Source of the DNA: Sphingomonas psychrotolerans
GTDB lineage: Bacteria > Pseudomonadota > Alphaproteobacteria > Sphingomonadales > Sphingomonadaceae
Length of the DNA stretch: 64,000 nt
Assembly: GCF_002796605.1 (NCBI RefSeq)
Contig: NZ_CP024923.1
Location: forward strand, 1,054,001 to 1,118,000
Direction: 5' to 3'
Shown here: piece after piece, positions 41,234 through 51,055 of the stretch
How the letters are laid out: every line of letters starts with the position of its first letter
Numbering within the stretch: the stretch's first letter is position 1
Translations under genes and position numbers: made by a program
Notes under the pieces: generated by a model
Told to the model about the DNA's origin: nothing
Databases searched by the model: none
The model's input: only the letters and a program-made list of their open reading frames with translations

Positions 41234-42610
41234 CTATTCCTCGCGCGTCTCGGTGATCCCGAGCAGCTTGAGCTTGCGGTGCAGCGCCGAGCGCTCCATC
41301 CCGATGAAGCTCGCGGTGCGCGAGATATTGCCCGAAAAGCGGCGGATCTGGACGCGAAGATATTCGCGTTCGAAGGTTTCGCGTGCCTCCTTGAGCGGCG
41401 CGCCCATGATCGCGTTGGCACCGGTGCCCGCGCTCTCGCCTTGCCGGCCGAGCACTTCGGGGGGCAGCAGGTCGAGATCGATTCGCCCGATCCGGTCGCC
41501 CGGCGCGAGGATCACGGTACGCTCGACGACGTTGCGCAACTGGCGGACATTGCCCGGCCATTCATAGCTTTGCAGTGCAACCATCGCGTCCGGGGCGACT
41601 TCGGGAGTCGGGACGCGGCGGTCGCTGGCGTAATGCGCGACGAAATGCTCGACGAGCACCGGAATGTCCTCGCGCCGTTCGGTGAGCGGCGGGATCGCGA
41701 CGGGCACGACGTTGAGCCGGTAATAGAGATCCTCGCGAAAGCGTCCCGCGGCGATCTCCGCCATCAGGTCGCGCGCGGTCGCCGAAACGACGCGCACGTC
41801 GACCTTGACGATCCGGGTGCCGCCCACCCGGCTGAAGCTCTGATCGGTGAGCACGCGCAGGATCCGCGCCTGCGTCGCGACCGGCATGTCGGCGATCTCG
41901 TCGAGGAACAAGGTGCCGCCATGCGCCTGTTCGAGCAGGCCGGGGCGGACAAGGTCGCCCGCTTCCTCCACTCCGAACAATTCCTCCTCGACGCGTTCCG
42001 GCATCATCCGCGCGGCGCTGACGATCACGAAGGGGGCAGCGGTCCGCTGGCTCCAGCCGTGGAGCAATCGCGCCGCGACTTCCTTGCCGACGCCGGCGCC
42101 GCCGGTGATCAGCACGCGGCTGCCGGTCGACGCGACTCGCTTGAGCGTGGCGCGCACGGTGTTGATCGCGGCGGAGGAGCCGGTGAGATCGTTGTCGCGG
42201 CCTACCGACGCGCGCAGCGACACCACTTCGCGGCGCAGCCGCTCGGTCTCGGTCGCGCGCTCGACGAGCAGCAGCAGCCGCTCGGCCTCGAATGGCTTCT
42301 CGATGAAGTCCGAAGCGCCGCGGCGGATCGCGGCGACCGCGGTGTCGATATTGCCGTGCCCCGAGATCACCAGCACCGGGATCGAGGGATCGCGCCGCTT
42401 GATCTCGTCGAGCAATTCGAGCCCGTCGAGCCGCGAGCCCTGCAGCCACACGTCGAGCAGCACCAGGCTCGGCCGGCGCTCGGCGATCGCTTCGAGAGTG
42501 GCGTCGCTGTCGGCGGCGGCGCGCGTGGCATAGCCCTCGTCCTCCAGCACACCCGCGACGAGTTCGCGGATGTCGCGTTCGTCGTCGACGACGAGGATAT
42601 CGAGGCTCAT
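41234..42610 (-). CDS. ntrX: NtrX response regulator (AAA+ type, GAFTGA absent)
   Basis: The 458-aa regulator has a receiver domain with phosphoacceptor Asp53 (VLLDVWLQG), an AAA+ domain and a C-terminal Fis-type helix-turn-helix (NISRTASFIGMERSALHRKL). Walker A is altered (GGAGVGKE), while LFLDEIADMP is kept. The GAFTGA loop that touches sigma-54 is missing: the region reads ELFGVEEAGDLVRPGLLEQA. This NtrX therefore probably works with sigma-70 promoters. It is coupled to ntrY (TGATG) and is part of the dusB-ntrBC-ntrYX-hfq-hflX run. NtrYX responds to envelope, redox or nitrogen signals. Confidence 0.95.
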   Translation of the reverse strand: MSLDILVVDDERDIRELVAGVLEDEGYATRAAADSDATLEAIAERRPSLVLLDVWLQGSRLDGLELLDEIKRRDPSIPVLVISGHGNIDTAVAAIRRGASDFIEKPFEAERLLLLVERATETERLRREVVSLRASVGRDNDLTGSSAAINTVRATLKRVASTGSRVLITGGAGVGKEVAARLLHGWSQRTAAPFVIVSAARMMPERVEEELFGVEEAGDLVRPGLLEQAHGGTLFLDEIADMPVATQARILRVLTDQSFSRVGGTRIVKVDVRVVSATARDLMAEIAAGRFREDLYYRLNVVPVAIPPLTERREDIPVLVEHFVAHYASDRRVPTPEVAPDAMVALQSYEWPGNVRQLRNVVERTVILAPGDRIGRIDLDLLPPEVLGRQGESAGTGANAIMGAPLKEARETFEREYLRVQIRRFSGNISRTASFIGMERSALHRKLKLLGITETREE

Positions 42611-44862
42611 CAGGATTTTCCGCTTCTGGTAAGTGCCGGGGCCCTCGGTTCGGCCGGTTCGGCATCATTGTTCTGCTGGGCGAGTCTTTCGAGCGCTTCG
42701 GTGTCGAAGCAGATCGTGACGACGGTCCCGCCCCCGTCATGGTCGGTGAAGCCGATCGTACCGCAATGCTCCTCGACGATCTTCTTGACGATCGCGAGGC
42801 CGAGGCCGGTGCCGCGGCTGCGCGTCGTCATATAGGGCTCGACGATGCGGTCGCGCTCGACCGGGAGTCCGACGCCGTTGTCGCTGACGATCAGCAGCAC
42901 GCGCTGGTCGTCTTCCGCGCGGATCGAGAGCAGGATTTCGCCCTGCGGCAGCGCCTGTCCCTCACCGCGCGCCTCGATCGCCTCGACGGCGTTCTTGATC
43001 ACGTTGGTGAGTGCCTGCCCCATCTGGCGACGGTCGCAGACAAGGCTCGGCGGCTCGTCCGGGGTGTCGAGTTCGAAGCGGATCGCCGGGTGCGCGACTT
43101 CGTGGAGGAACATCGACTGGCGCGCGATGTCGAGCAGCGACTCGCGACGGAACAGCGGCTTGGGCATCCGCGCGAAGGACGAGAATTCGTCGACCATCCG
43201 CCGCAGATCGCCGACCTGGCGGACGATCGTGCCGGTCAGCTGGCTGAACACCCCTTCCCCGCCCTCGATCTGCTTGCCGTAGCGGCGCTGGAGTCGTTCG
43301 GCGGCGAGCTGGATCGGCGTGAGCGGGTTCTTGATCTCGTGCGCGATGCGCCGCGCCACGTCGGACCAGGCCGCGCGGCGCTGGTCGAGCAATTGCTGGG
43401 TGATGTCGTCGAAAGTGAGCACCTGCCCCGCTTCGTCCGAAGTGATCTTGACCGCCAGCGTGCGCGCCTCGGCCCCCACGGTGACTTGCGCCACGGCCTC
43501 GCGTTCGGGAGCGTCGAGCAGGGCATCGAGCTCGGGCGCGATCCAGACGAGCGGCTTGCCGAGCGACTCCTCCTCGCTTCGCCGCAGCAGCGCCAGTGCC
43601 GAGGCATTCATCAGCCGAACCACGCGATCGGCGCCGATCGAGATGACCCCGGCGGAGACCCCCGACATCACTGCCTCGATCAATGCGCGGCGGCTCTCGA
43701 TCTGCGCGTTGGCGGTGACCAGGGCGTTGGTCTGGCCCTGCAGCTGGTTGGTCATCTGATTGAACGCGCCGGCGAGCACGCCGATCTCGTCCTTCGATTT
43801 GCGCTCGGGTACCCGCGCGGTCAGGTCGCCGCCAGCCACTTGCCTTGCTGCCCCCACCAGTTCGTTCACCGGCCGCACCAGCCGGTCCGCCACCTGCAGC
43901 GCCACCCACACCGCGATGCCGACAATCAGCAGCGCCAGCACGAGCAGCGCGATGTTGAACTGGAGCTGCAGCGACCGCGAGCGCGTCACCAGCGCGCGAT
44001 AGTCCGTCAAAACTTGGGCGGCTCGCTCGGTCTGCGGCGATATGCCGCCCAGGCCAGAGGCGCGGCCTGCATAGAGATAGAGATTGCGCGACCCCGGGAT
44101 GCGCGTGAGCGAGCGGATGCGATCACCTTGCGCATCGGCAACGCTCTGTTTGCCTTGGTCGAGTTGCTTGAGTGCGCTGCGATTGATCTCCTTTTCGAGA
44201 TCGCGCTCATAGGGGTTCACCAGTGCGATCGCCTGGATCTGCCCGTCGGCCGCGACCGTGAAGATGATCGCCTCGGATAAGCTGCGCACATAGACCTGTC
44301 CGCCGAAGATCTGCTGAAAATTGATGCTGTCGGGAGGATATTCGTTGAGCGCATTCGAAACGTCATTCGCCATGGCGACGGTCTCGCGATCAACGAAGCC
44401 AAGCAGCTGGCGATAGGATTCCTGCGCCAGCGCCTGGGCGTTCTCGATCATGCTCCGCGGCCGGTCCGAGACCCAGAACGCGACGCCATATTGAAACAGC
44501 AGCGACGCGATCACCGCCACCAGCAGCGTCGGGACGCTCGCCAGCACCGAGAAAATCGCGACGAGGCGGACATGCAACTGCCCTTCCCCGCCGGCGGTCG
44601 ACGAAGCGGCGCGGTGGCGGGCGGCACGGCGTCCGATCAGCACCAACAGCGCGACGCCCGGAACAAGATTGGCGACGAGCAGAAGCGCCACTAGAGGCGG
44701 CGAAAGCAGCCGCTCTGGCGAGCGCTCGCCGCTGACCACGAAATAGCTGATGATGGCGATCGCTACTGCGGCAAACAGCACCCCGGCCTCGACTGCAGGT
44801 GTGACGCTCAGCCGCCGTTTGCGCGGTGCAGCTTCGGCAATCTGCTCGGTCACGGCATCCAT
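42610..44862 (-). CDS. ntrY: NtrY sensor histidine kinase
   Basis: The 750-aa membrane kinase has N-terminal membrane segments (about residues 20-120), a periplasmic sensor loop, another segment (FNIALLVLALLIVGIAVWVAL) and HAMP (RPVNELVGAARQVAGGDLTA). PAS, the phosphoacceptor His508 ([14 protein letters not shown]) and an ATPase domain (DNGVGLP, GTGLGLAIVKKI) follow. It phosphorylates NtrX. The start at 44862 is chosen because it lies just before the hydrophobic region; an upstream in-frame start exists. Confidence 0.95.
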   Translation of the reverse strand: MDAVTEQIAEAAPRKRRLSVTPAVEAGVLFAAVAIAIISYFVVSGERSPERLLSPPLVALLLVANLVPGVALLVLIGRRAARHRAASSTAGGEGQLHVRLVAIFSVLASVPTLLVAVIASLLFQYGVAFWVSDRPRSMIENAQALAQESYRQLLGFVDRETVAMANDVSNALNEYPPDSINFQQIFGGQVYVRSLSEAIIFTVAADGQIQAIALVNPYERDLEKEINRSALKQLDQGKQSVADAQGDRIRSLTRIPGSRNLYLYAGRASGLGGISPQTERAAQVLTDYRALVTRSRSLQLQFNIALLVLALLIVGIAVWVALQVADRLVRPVNELVGAARQVAGGDLTARVPERKSKDEIGVLAGAFNQMTNQLQGQTNALVTANAQIESRRALIEAVMSGVSAGVISIGADRVVRLMNASALALLRRSEEESLGKPLVWIAPELDALLDAPEREAVAQVTVGAEARTLAVKITSDEAGQVLTFDDITQQLLDQRRAAWSDVARRIAHEIKNPLTPIQLAAERLQRRYGKQIEGGEGVFSQLTGTIVRQVGDLRRMVDEFSSFARMPKPLFRRESLLDIARQSMFLHEVAHPAIRFELDTPDEPPSLVCDRRQMGQALTNVIKNAVEAIEARGEGQALPQGEILLSIRAEDDQRVLLIVSDNGVGLPVERDRIVEPYMTTRSRGTGLGLAIVKKIVEEHCGTIGFTDHDGGGTVVTICFDTEALERLAQQNNDAEPAEPRAPALTRSGKS

Positions 44863-44922
44863 CGTGGCCAGGATACAACGATATTGTGGCCGAAAGAACA
44901 CATAATTTGGGGCTAACCGTCG

Positions 44923-46362
44923 CTAATCGGTACCGCCCGGTCGATCCGCCATGTCGATCCCCAGCGTGTCGAGTCGCTTGCGCAGCGTGTTGCGGTTGAT
45001 CCCCAGCGCACGGGCGGCGCGCAGCTGGTTGTTCTGGTGGCGTGCCAGCATCGCCTCGATCAGCGGGCGCTCGACTTCGCCGATGATCCGCTCGTACAGG
45101 CTGCCGTCGTCGAGCGCGTGCGGTTCCTCGATCGCCATCCGGTCGAGCCGGGCGCGGACCGCGGCGTCGATCCCGGCGTCGCGCGCCGCCGGCTGGAAGC
45201 TCCCCGCTTCGCCGATCGCGCGGCGGATCGCGTCGGCGTCGATCCATTCGTCGCGGCTGAGCGCGGCGATGCGCCGCATCAGATTTTCGAGCTCGCGGAC
45301 ATTGCCGGGCCAGTCATAGCCTTCGAGCACCGCCATCGCCCCCTGATCGAGCTGTTTGCGGGGCAGGCCTGCTTCGGCGGCACGATCGAGGAAATGTCGG
45401 GCGAGCAGAGGCACGTCCTGGCGACGTTCGCGTAGCGCCGGCAGGCTCACCGGCACGACGTTGAGCCGGTAGAACAAATCCTCGCGGAACTGGCCGGCCT
45501 GGACGAGCTGGGTCAAATCCTTGTTGGTCGCCGCGACGATGCGGACATCGGCGCGGATCGTCCGCGCGCCACCCACCGTGGTGAATTCGCCCGACTGGAG
45601 CACACGGAGCAGCCTTGTCTGCGCGTCCATCGGCATGTCGCCGATCTCGTCGAGGAACAGGGTGCCCCCCGCTGCCTGTTCGAACTTGCCGGCCACCCTT
45701 GTGGCAGCTCCCGTGAAGGCGCCGCGCTCGTGCCCGAACAATTCGGCCTCGATCAGGTCGCGCGGGATCGCCGCCATGTTGAGCGCGACGAAGGGCGCAC
45801 GGCGGCGCGGACCGAGCTCGTGAATCGCTTGGGCGACCAATTCCTTGCCGGTGCCCGATTCGCCCGAGATCAGCACGGTCAGATCGTTCGAGACCACCCG
45901 CGCGATCACCCGATACACTTCCTGCATCGCCGGCGAGCGGCCGATCAGCGCAGTGCCGCCGCCGATCTCGGCCTCTTCGAGCGCAGCCGGCTGGCGCTGC
46001 CGCCGGGCGATCGCGCCGCGCACGGCCTGCGCCAGCACATCGAGGTCGAAGGGCTTGGGCAGATAGTCGAACGCGCCGACTTCGGTCGCGCGAACTGCGG
46101 TGGCGAGGGTGTTCTGCGCCGAGAAGATGATGATCGGCAGCTCGGGGTGCTCGGTGGCGAGCCCGGCGGCGACATCGAGCCCGTTGCCGTCGGGCAGCAC
46201 GACATCGGTCACCAGCACATCGGGTACGCCGGCGGCCAGCGCCCGGCGCAACTCTGCGATGCTGGCGGCGGTAGTGACCCGGTGCCCCTCGCGCTTGAGC
46301 GCCGCCGCAGCAACCGTGCGGATCGCGGCGTCGTCGTCGACGATCAGGACCGTGCCGTTCAT
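44923..46362 (-). CDS. ntrC: NtrC nitrogen regulator, sigma-54-dependent
   Basis: The 479-aa regulator has a receiver with Asp53 (VLVTDVVLPDG), an AAA+ domain with Walker A GESGTGKE, the sigma-54 loop GAFTGA, Walker B TLFLDEIGDMP, and a Fis-type DNA-binding end (RAARALGINRNTLRKRL). It activates nitrogen-assimilation genes such as glnA when phosphorylated by NtrB. Intact GAFTGA contrasts with NtrX next door. The ATG overlaps the ntrB stop (ATGA). Confidence 0.96.
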   Translation of the reverse strand: MNGTVLIVDDDAAIRTVAAAALKREGHRVTTAASIAELRRALAAGVPDVLVTDVVLPDGNGLDVAAGLATEHPELPIIIFSAQNTLATAVRATEVGAFDYLPKPFDLDVLAQAVRGAIARRQRQPAALEEAEIGGGTALIGRSPAMQEVYRVIARVVSNDLTVLISGESGTGKELVAQAIHELGPRRRAPFVALNMAAIPRDLIEAELFGHERGAFTGAATRVAGKFEQAAGGTLFLDEIGDMPMDAQTRLLRVLQSGEFTTVGGARTIRADVRIVAATNKDLTQLVQAGQFREDLFYRLNVVPVSLPALRERRQDVPLLARHFLDRAAEAGLPRKQLDQGAMAVLEGYDWPGNVRELENLMRRIAALSRDEWIDADAIRRAIGEAGSFQPAARDAGIDAAVRARLDRMAIEEPHALDDGSLYERIIGEVERPLIEAMLARHQNNQLRAARALGINRNTLRKRLDTLGIDMADRPGGTD

Positions 46363-47456
46363 GCCGCCCTCGGCAACAGGATGCGGAACACGGTGACTTC
46401 GGGTTCGCGCTCGCGGCCATATTGGACGATTCCGCCCATGTCGCGGACCAGTTTCTCGACCAATGGCAACCCCAATCCCTTCCCTTCCGGATTGCCCGAT
46501 ACGAACGGCTCGAACAAATGCTCGGCGATGTCGGCCGGCGCGCCCGGGCCATTGTCGATGACGAGGATCTCGATCGGCAACGGCTGACGCGGGCGTCCGG
46601 CGCCGGTGCTCACCGACATGCCGTGGCGATAGGCGGTCGCCAGCGTGATCCGCGGCCGATCGCGCCCGCCCAACACTTCGGCCGCGTTCTTGAGCAGATT
46701 GAGCAGCACCTGGAGGAAGGCGTCGGGATCGATCAGCACCGGCGGCAGCGAGGGATCGAAATGCTCCTCGATCGAAATGCCGCGCGCGAACCCTGCGAGC
46801 GCGACGCGCCGGGCGTGATCGAGCAAAGGGTAGATGTTGGTCGGCGCTAGCTTGAGCGGACGGGTGTCGGTGAAGTCCTGCATCCGGTCAATCAGCGCAA
46901 CGATGCGGTCGACTTCGGTGGTGATCAGCTGGGTGAGCTCGGCATCCTCACCGGCGCTCTGCAGCAGCTGCGCGGCGCCGCGAATGCCCGAAAGCGGGTT
47001 CTTGATCTCGTGCGCCAGCATCGCCGCCGCGCCCACTGCCGCGCGCGCGCCCGCAGTGCGATCGGCACCTTGCGCCACCGGGCGAGACTGGGGCGCATGG
47101 TGGAGCGTGACGATCCGCCAGCCGGGCTGGTCGGCGATCGGCGCCTCGACGAAATCGACCCGAATGCGCGGACCGCGGACCGCTTCGATCTCGATGTCGA
47201 ACGCCGCGAAGCCATGCCCGTCGCGCCGGTCGGCATAATCCTCGGGCGGGCGCAGCACCGCGTCATAAGGCTGCCCGACCATCGTGGTCTCGCTATGGTT
47301 GAGCAGCAATTCGCACGCCGAATTGGCGTGAGCGATGCGGCCGTCGGGATCGATCACCAGCACCGCGACGGGAAGCGCGGCGAACAGGTCGCCGAAGCCA
47401 GGTCCCTTTACCGGTTCCGGCCTGGCGCGCCTCAGGCCGCCGCGCGCGAAGACCAT
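46359..47456 (-). CDS. ntrB: NtrB nitrogen sensor kinase
   Basis: The 365-aa soluble kinase has a PAS domain (residues 20-120), phosphoacceptor His149 ([19 protein letters not shown]) and an ATPase domain ([32 protein letters not shown]). It phosphorylates and dephosphorylates NtrC under control of PII. Its start at 47456 lies inside the last 25 bases of dusB, the order typical for alphaproteobacteria. A start a little further downstream cannot be excluded. Confidence 0.95.
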   Translation of the reverse strand: MVFARGGLRRARPEPVKGPGFGDLFAALPVAVLVIDPDGRIAHANSACELLLNHSETTMVGQPYDAVLRPPEDYADRRDGHGFAAFDIEIEAVRGPRIRVDFVEAPIADQPGWRIVTLHHAPQSRPVAQGADRTAGARAAVGAAAMLAHEIKNPLSGIRGAAQLLQSAGEDAELTQLITTEVDRIVALIDRMQDFTDTRPLKLAPTNIYPLLDHARRVALAGFARGISIEEHFDPSLPPVLIDPDAFLQVLLNLLKNAAEVLGGRDRPRITLATAYRHGMSVSTGAGRPRQPLPIEILVIDNGPGAPADIAEHLFEPFVSGNPEGKGLGLPLVEKLVRDMGGIVQYGREREPEVTVFRILLPRAA

Positions 47457-48430
47457 GGCGCGTAGAATTCGGCGAGCATGTCGAGCACACGCACGGGATC
47501 TGCGATCTTGTTGACGTTGTTGCGGAACTCGGCCGAGCCGTGGATGCCCCTGGTGTACCAGCCGATATGCTTGCGCATCATGTTGACGCCGACCTCGTTG
47601 CCATAATGGCCGAGGGTGTCGACATAATGCTCTACGATCACGCGATATTGTTCGTCCAGCGAAGGCTCGGCGCGCGCGGGCTTGCCGGTCAGCGCGTCCA
47701 TCACCTGACGCAGGATCCACGGTTTGCCATAGGCCCCGCGGCCGATCATCACTCCGTCCGCGCCCGACTGCGTCAGCGCAGCCTCGGCATCCTCGACGGT
47801 GCAGATGTCGCCATTGGCGATCACGGGGATCGACACCGCATCCTTGACCGTGCGGATGAAGCCCCAGTCGGCCGAGCCCTTGTACATCTGGTTGCGGGTG
47901 CGGCCATGGACGGTGATCATCTTCGCGCCAAGATCCTCGGCGATATGCGCGAGTTCGGGCGCGTTGAGGCTGGCATGATCCCAGCCCATCCGCATCTTGA
48001 CCGTGACAGGAACGCTGACTGCCTTGACGCACGCCTCGATCAGCGACCCGGCGAGCTTGAGGTCGCGCATCAGCGCCGAGCCCGCGTCGCCGCTGGTCAC
48101 CTTGCGCACCGGGCAGCCCATGTTGATGTCGACGATCGCGGCGCCGCGATCCTCGCTCAGCTTCGCCGCCTCGGCCATTTCGTGCGGCGTGCAACCGACG
48201 AGCTGCATCGACACCGGATCCTCGATCGGATCCCATGCGAATTTCTGGAGCGACTGGCGGGTCTCGCGGATCGCGGCCTGGCTGGCGACCATCTCGGTGA
48301 CGTTGAGCCCCGAACCATAGCGCCGCACGATCCGGCGGAACGGCAAATCGGTGACACCGGTCATCGGCGCGAGCAGCACCGGGGCTTCGACCCGGACGGG
48401 GCCGATCTGGATGGGGGCGAGTTCGCGCAT
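47432..48430 (-). CDS. dusB: tRNA-dihydrouridine synthase B
   Basis: The 332-aa flavoenzyme reduces uridine to dihydrouridine in tRNA D loops. It has [20 protein letters not shown], the active-site Cys stretch [40 protein letters not shown] and VIANGDI. The start ATG at 48430 ([12 protein letters not shown]) is set by alignment. It is the first gene of the dusB-ntrB-ntrC run and overlaps ntrB by 25 bases. Confidence 0.95.
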   Translation of the reverse strand: MRELAPIQIGPVRVEAPVLLAPMTGVTDLPFRRIVRRYGSGLNVTEMVASQAAIRETRQSLQKFAWDPIEDPVSMQLVGCTPHEMAEAAKLSEDRGAAIVDINMGCPVRKVTSGDAGSALMRDLKLAGSLIEACVKAVSVPVTVKMRMGWDHASLNAPELAHIAEDLGAKMITVHGRTRNQMYKGSADWGFIRTVKDAVSIPVIANGDICTVEDAEAALTQSGADGVMIGRGAYGKPWILRQVMDALTGKPARAEPSLDEQYRVIVEHYVDTLGHYGNEVGVNMMRKHIGWYTRGIHGSAEFRNNVNKIADPVRVLDMLAEFYAPWSSRAAA

Positions 48431-48498
48431 GATCTGCCTGAAAAATAGGCAGCGACGCCTAGCCGCACAAGCCTGGATTGGCAAGCCGGGGCTTCCCG

Positions 48499-49263
48499 CT
48501 ATCGGGCGATGCTCGGACCCCGGAGGTACCGGTGGGTCCATTCCCCTCGAACCCGTTTGCCCTCGCCGTTGCGTGCCGGGTCAAAGCGGGCACGACGGCG
48601 CAAGATCGAGCAGAGCGCGCGATCCCAATCGCGCGAGCCGCTCGAATCGATGACACGGCAGCCAATAGCCCTTCCACTCGACGCGACCGTCAGCTCGACA
48701 TCCGCCCCTCCGCGCTGCTCGATTAGTCTGGCCGGGTAATCCGCAGTCCGGAGCCATGTCTGGGGGGCACCACGCGGTGCCGCGGCACGTGGATACAATG
48801 GTTCGCTGTAGGACCAGTCAGCGCCGCAATCAGAACAGTCTTCAGGCAAAGCCTTTCGCACCCAGCTCGTGGGCAGCGTCCATACGAGGCTGTAATTCCA
48901 GCGATCGGGCGCCGGCCTGCCATTCTTTCCGATCGCAGGAATGAAGCGCGCGCGACGGGTCATGAGCGTGCAACTGCGCTCGTCGAGAAGTTTCGAGCCG
49001 CTGGATGCCAGCAGGCTGCAGTCCGAGACACGTCCATCGGCGCCAATCCGCAGCAGCACGCCGACATGCCCTTGTTGCTCGGCGCGCCATGCCGCGCGGG
49101 GATAGTCGTCCTCCCCCATCCACAGCGACGGATCACCCTGCGGTTTCGCGCGAGCCGCGAGATCGGGCACAAGCGGCACGTCCGGCGCGCCCTTGCCCCT
49201 CTGCGCGTAGGCGGGGAACGACGCGGCGAGCACAGCGAGAGTCATGAGGAACAAACGGAACAT
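48499..49263 (-). CDS. periplasmic protein with two TonB C-terminal-like domains
   Basis: The 254-aa protein has a signal peptide ([14 protein letters not shown]) in place of the single membrane anchor of true TonB. Two tandem TonB-C-like domains follow. Domain 1 has [20 protein letters not shown]; domain 2 has [19 protein letters not shown]. Each contains a cysteine pair ([17 protein letters not shown] and [17 protein letters not shown]), suggesting a disulphide in each. No Pro-rich spacer and no ExbB/ExbD genes are near. It is probably soluble; energy transduction by it is doubtful. Role unknown. Confidence 0.8.
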   Translation of the reverse strand: MFRLFLMTLAVLAASFPAYAQRGKGAPDVPLVPDLAARAKPQGDPSLWMGEDDYPRAAWRAEQQGHVGVLLRIGADGRVSDCSLLASSGSKLLDERSCTLMTRRARFIPAIGKNGRPAPDRWNYSLVWTLPTSWVRKALPEDCSDCGADWSYSEPLYPRAAAPRGAPQTWLRTADYPARLIEQRGGADVELTVASSGRAIGCRVIDSSGSRDWDRALCSILRRRARFDPARNGEGKRVRGEWTHRYLRGPSIAR

Positions 49264-49338
49264 GGCATTCCCCCCGGCACCGCCCCCCGCGGCGCAGGCA
49301 GGCTACCACTCGCCACCGGCATCGGCTAGGCGCCGGCT

Positions 49339-50481
49339 ATGAAGACCGCCGCTCTGATCGTCGCCGCCGGGCAGGGCCTGCGCACGGGCGGCAGCGTTCC
49401 CAAGCAGTTCGCCTGGCTCGCCGGCAAGCCGATGCTCGCGCACAGTTACGCCGCTTTGGCGTCGCACCCGGCGGTGGACGCGGTGCTGGTGGTGATCGGC
49501 CCGGGCCAGGAGGACGCGCTACGCCTCGCGCTGGGCGACGTGCCGTTCGCTATCGGTGGAGCAAGCCGCCGCGAAAGCGTCCGCAATGGTCTGGAGAAAC
49601 TTGCCGGCGCCGAGCGCGTGCTGATCCACGATGCCGCCCGCCCCTTTCTGTCGCACGCGGTGATCGACGCGCTGCTCGCCGCACTGGAGACGCATCAAGG
49701 CGCCCTGCCCGCTTTGCCGGTCGCCGACACGCTGGCGCGCGGCGGCGAGGCGCTGGGCGAAACCGTGCCCCGCGATGGCCTGATCCGCGTTCAGACCCCG
49801 CAGGCGTTTCGAACCGCGGCGCTCCGTGACGCGCACGACGCCTGGCCCGGGGACCGCGAAGCCACCGACGACGCGCAGATGGTCCGCGCGCTGGGCCATG
49901 CGATCGCCCTCGTTCCCGGAGACAGTGCGCTGGAAAAGATCACCCACCCCGCCGACTTCGCCGCCGCCGAGGCGCGCCACGCCGCTGCGATGCGCGTCCG
50001 CACCGCGCAGGGCTATGACGTCCATCGCTTCGCGGAGGGCGAGGAATTGTGGCTCGGCGGCGTGCCGGTCCCGCACAGCAAGGGCCTGTCGGGGCATAGC
50101 GACGCCGATGTCGTCCTCCATGCGATCACCGACGCGCTGCTCGGAACGATCGCCGCAGGCGATATCGGCTTGCATTTCCCGCCGAGCGACCCGCAATGGC
50201 GTGGGCAGCGCTCGGCGCGTTTCCTCGAACACGCCGCCGGGCTGATCGCCGGGCAAGGCGGGATCATCGACTTCATCGACGTGACGATCATTTGCGAGGC
50301 GCCCAGGATCGGCCCACATCGCGAGGCGATCCGCGCGAGCATCGCGGCGATCCTGTGCATCTCCGAGTCGCAGGTCAGCGTGAAGGCCACCACCACCGAG
50401 CGGCTCGGCTTCACCGGGCGTGGCGAGGGCATGGCCGCTCAGGCGATTGCGACCGTCCGAGTGCCTGCGGACAACGCCTGA
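49339..50481 (+). CDS. ispDF: bifunctional IspD/IspF (MEP pathway)
   Basis: The 380-aa fusion carries two enzymes of isoprenoid synthesis. IspD (residues 1-220) has ALIVAAGQGLRTGG, PKQF, VLIHDAARPF and TPQAFR, and makes CDP-methylerythritol. IspF (225-380) has GYDVHRFAEGEELWLGGV, GHSDADVVLHAITDALLG and KATTTERLGFTGRGEG, and makes the cyclodiphosphate. Fusion is normal in many alphaproteobacteria. Substrates may pass within a complex with IspE, which is not in the window. Confidence 0.97.
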   Translation: MKTAALIVAAGQGLRTGGSVPKQFAWLAGKPMLAHSYAALASHPAVDAVLVVIGPGQEDALRLALGDVPFAIGGASRRESVRNGLEKLAGAERVLIHDAARPFLSHAVIDALLAALETHQGALPALPVADTLARGGEALGETVPRDGLIRVQTPQAFRTAALRDAHDAWPGDREATDDAQMVRALGHAIALVPGDSALEKITHPADFAAAEARHAAAMRVRTAQGYDVHRFAEGEELWLGGVPVPHSKGLSGHSDADVVLHAITDALLGTIAAGDIGLHFPPSDPQWRGQRSARFLEHAAGLIAGQGGIIDFIDVTIICEAPRIGPHREAIRASIAAILCISESQVSVKATTTERLGFTGRGEGMAAQAIATVRVPADNA

Positions 50482-50518
50482 CTCGCCATCGAAACATCTC
50501 GGTGGCACAGGGCCTCCC

Positions 50519-51055
50519 ATGGATACGATTCTCCCCGACCAGCTGGTCGAAGCCGCGCGCAAAGTGCTCGAGGCGAACCGCGCCGCCGGCCGCCGCATCG
50601 CAGTGGCGGAAAGCTGTACCGGCGGCCTCGTCAGCGCCGCGCTGACCGAGATCCCGGGCTCGTCGGACGTGTTCGACGTCGGCTTCGTCACTTACTCGAA
50701 CGAAGCCAAGACCGAAGTGCTCAAGGTCAGCAGCGACGTGCTCGAAACCTTCGGCTCGGTGTCGATCGCCGTCGCGTGGAGCATGGCGCAGGGCGCATTG
50801 AAGCGCAGCACCGCCGATGTCGCGGTGGCAATCACCGGGATCGCCGGCCCCGATGGTGGCAGCGAGAAGAAGCCGGTGGGCACCGTGGTGTTCGCGCAGG
50901 CCGAGCGCGGTGCCGACCCCCAGCACATCGTCGCCGATGCGCGGCACTTCGAGAATAATGGCCGCGCCGGCGTGCGGCTTCAGGCGGCGCTTTGCGCGCT
51001 CGAGCTGCTGATGCCCGACGCGCCGGCTGCGGCCGAGCCCGCCGAGTCGCCATAG
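50519..51055 (+). CDS. CinA family protein (nicotinamide-nucleotide amidase type)
   Basis: The 178-aa protein is the stand-alone CinA C-terminal domain. AVAESCTGGLVSAALTEIPG holds the catalytic Ser and nearby Lys/Tyr residues, followed by FVTYSNEAKTEVL and ITGIAGPDGGS..KPVGTVVFA. PncC-type enzymes hydrolyse NMN to nicotinate mononucleotide in NAD salvage. Its C-terminal tail (Ala/Glu/Pro) extends over the end of the convergent RatA-type gene, a 76-base overlap. Confidence 0.92.
   Translation: MDTILPDQLVEAARKVLEANRAAGRRIAVAESCTGGLVSAALTEIPGSSDVFDVGFVTYSNEAKTEVLKVSSDVLETFGSVSIAVAWSMAQGALKRSTADVAVAITGIAGPDGGSEKKPVGTVVFAQAERGADPQHIVADARHFENNGRAGVRLQAALCALELLMPDAPAAAEPAESP

Noticed and set aside
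48499..49263. TonB energy-transduction operon
   Set aside because: No ExbB or ExbD genes nearby and no membrane anchor in the protein.
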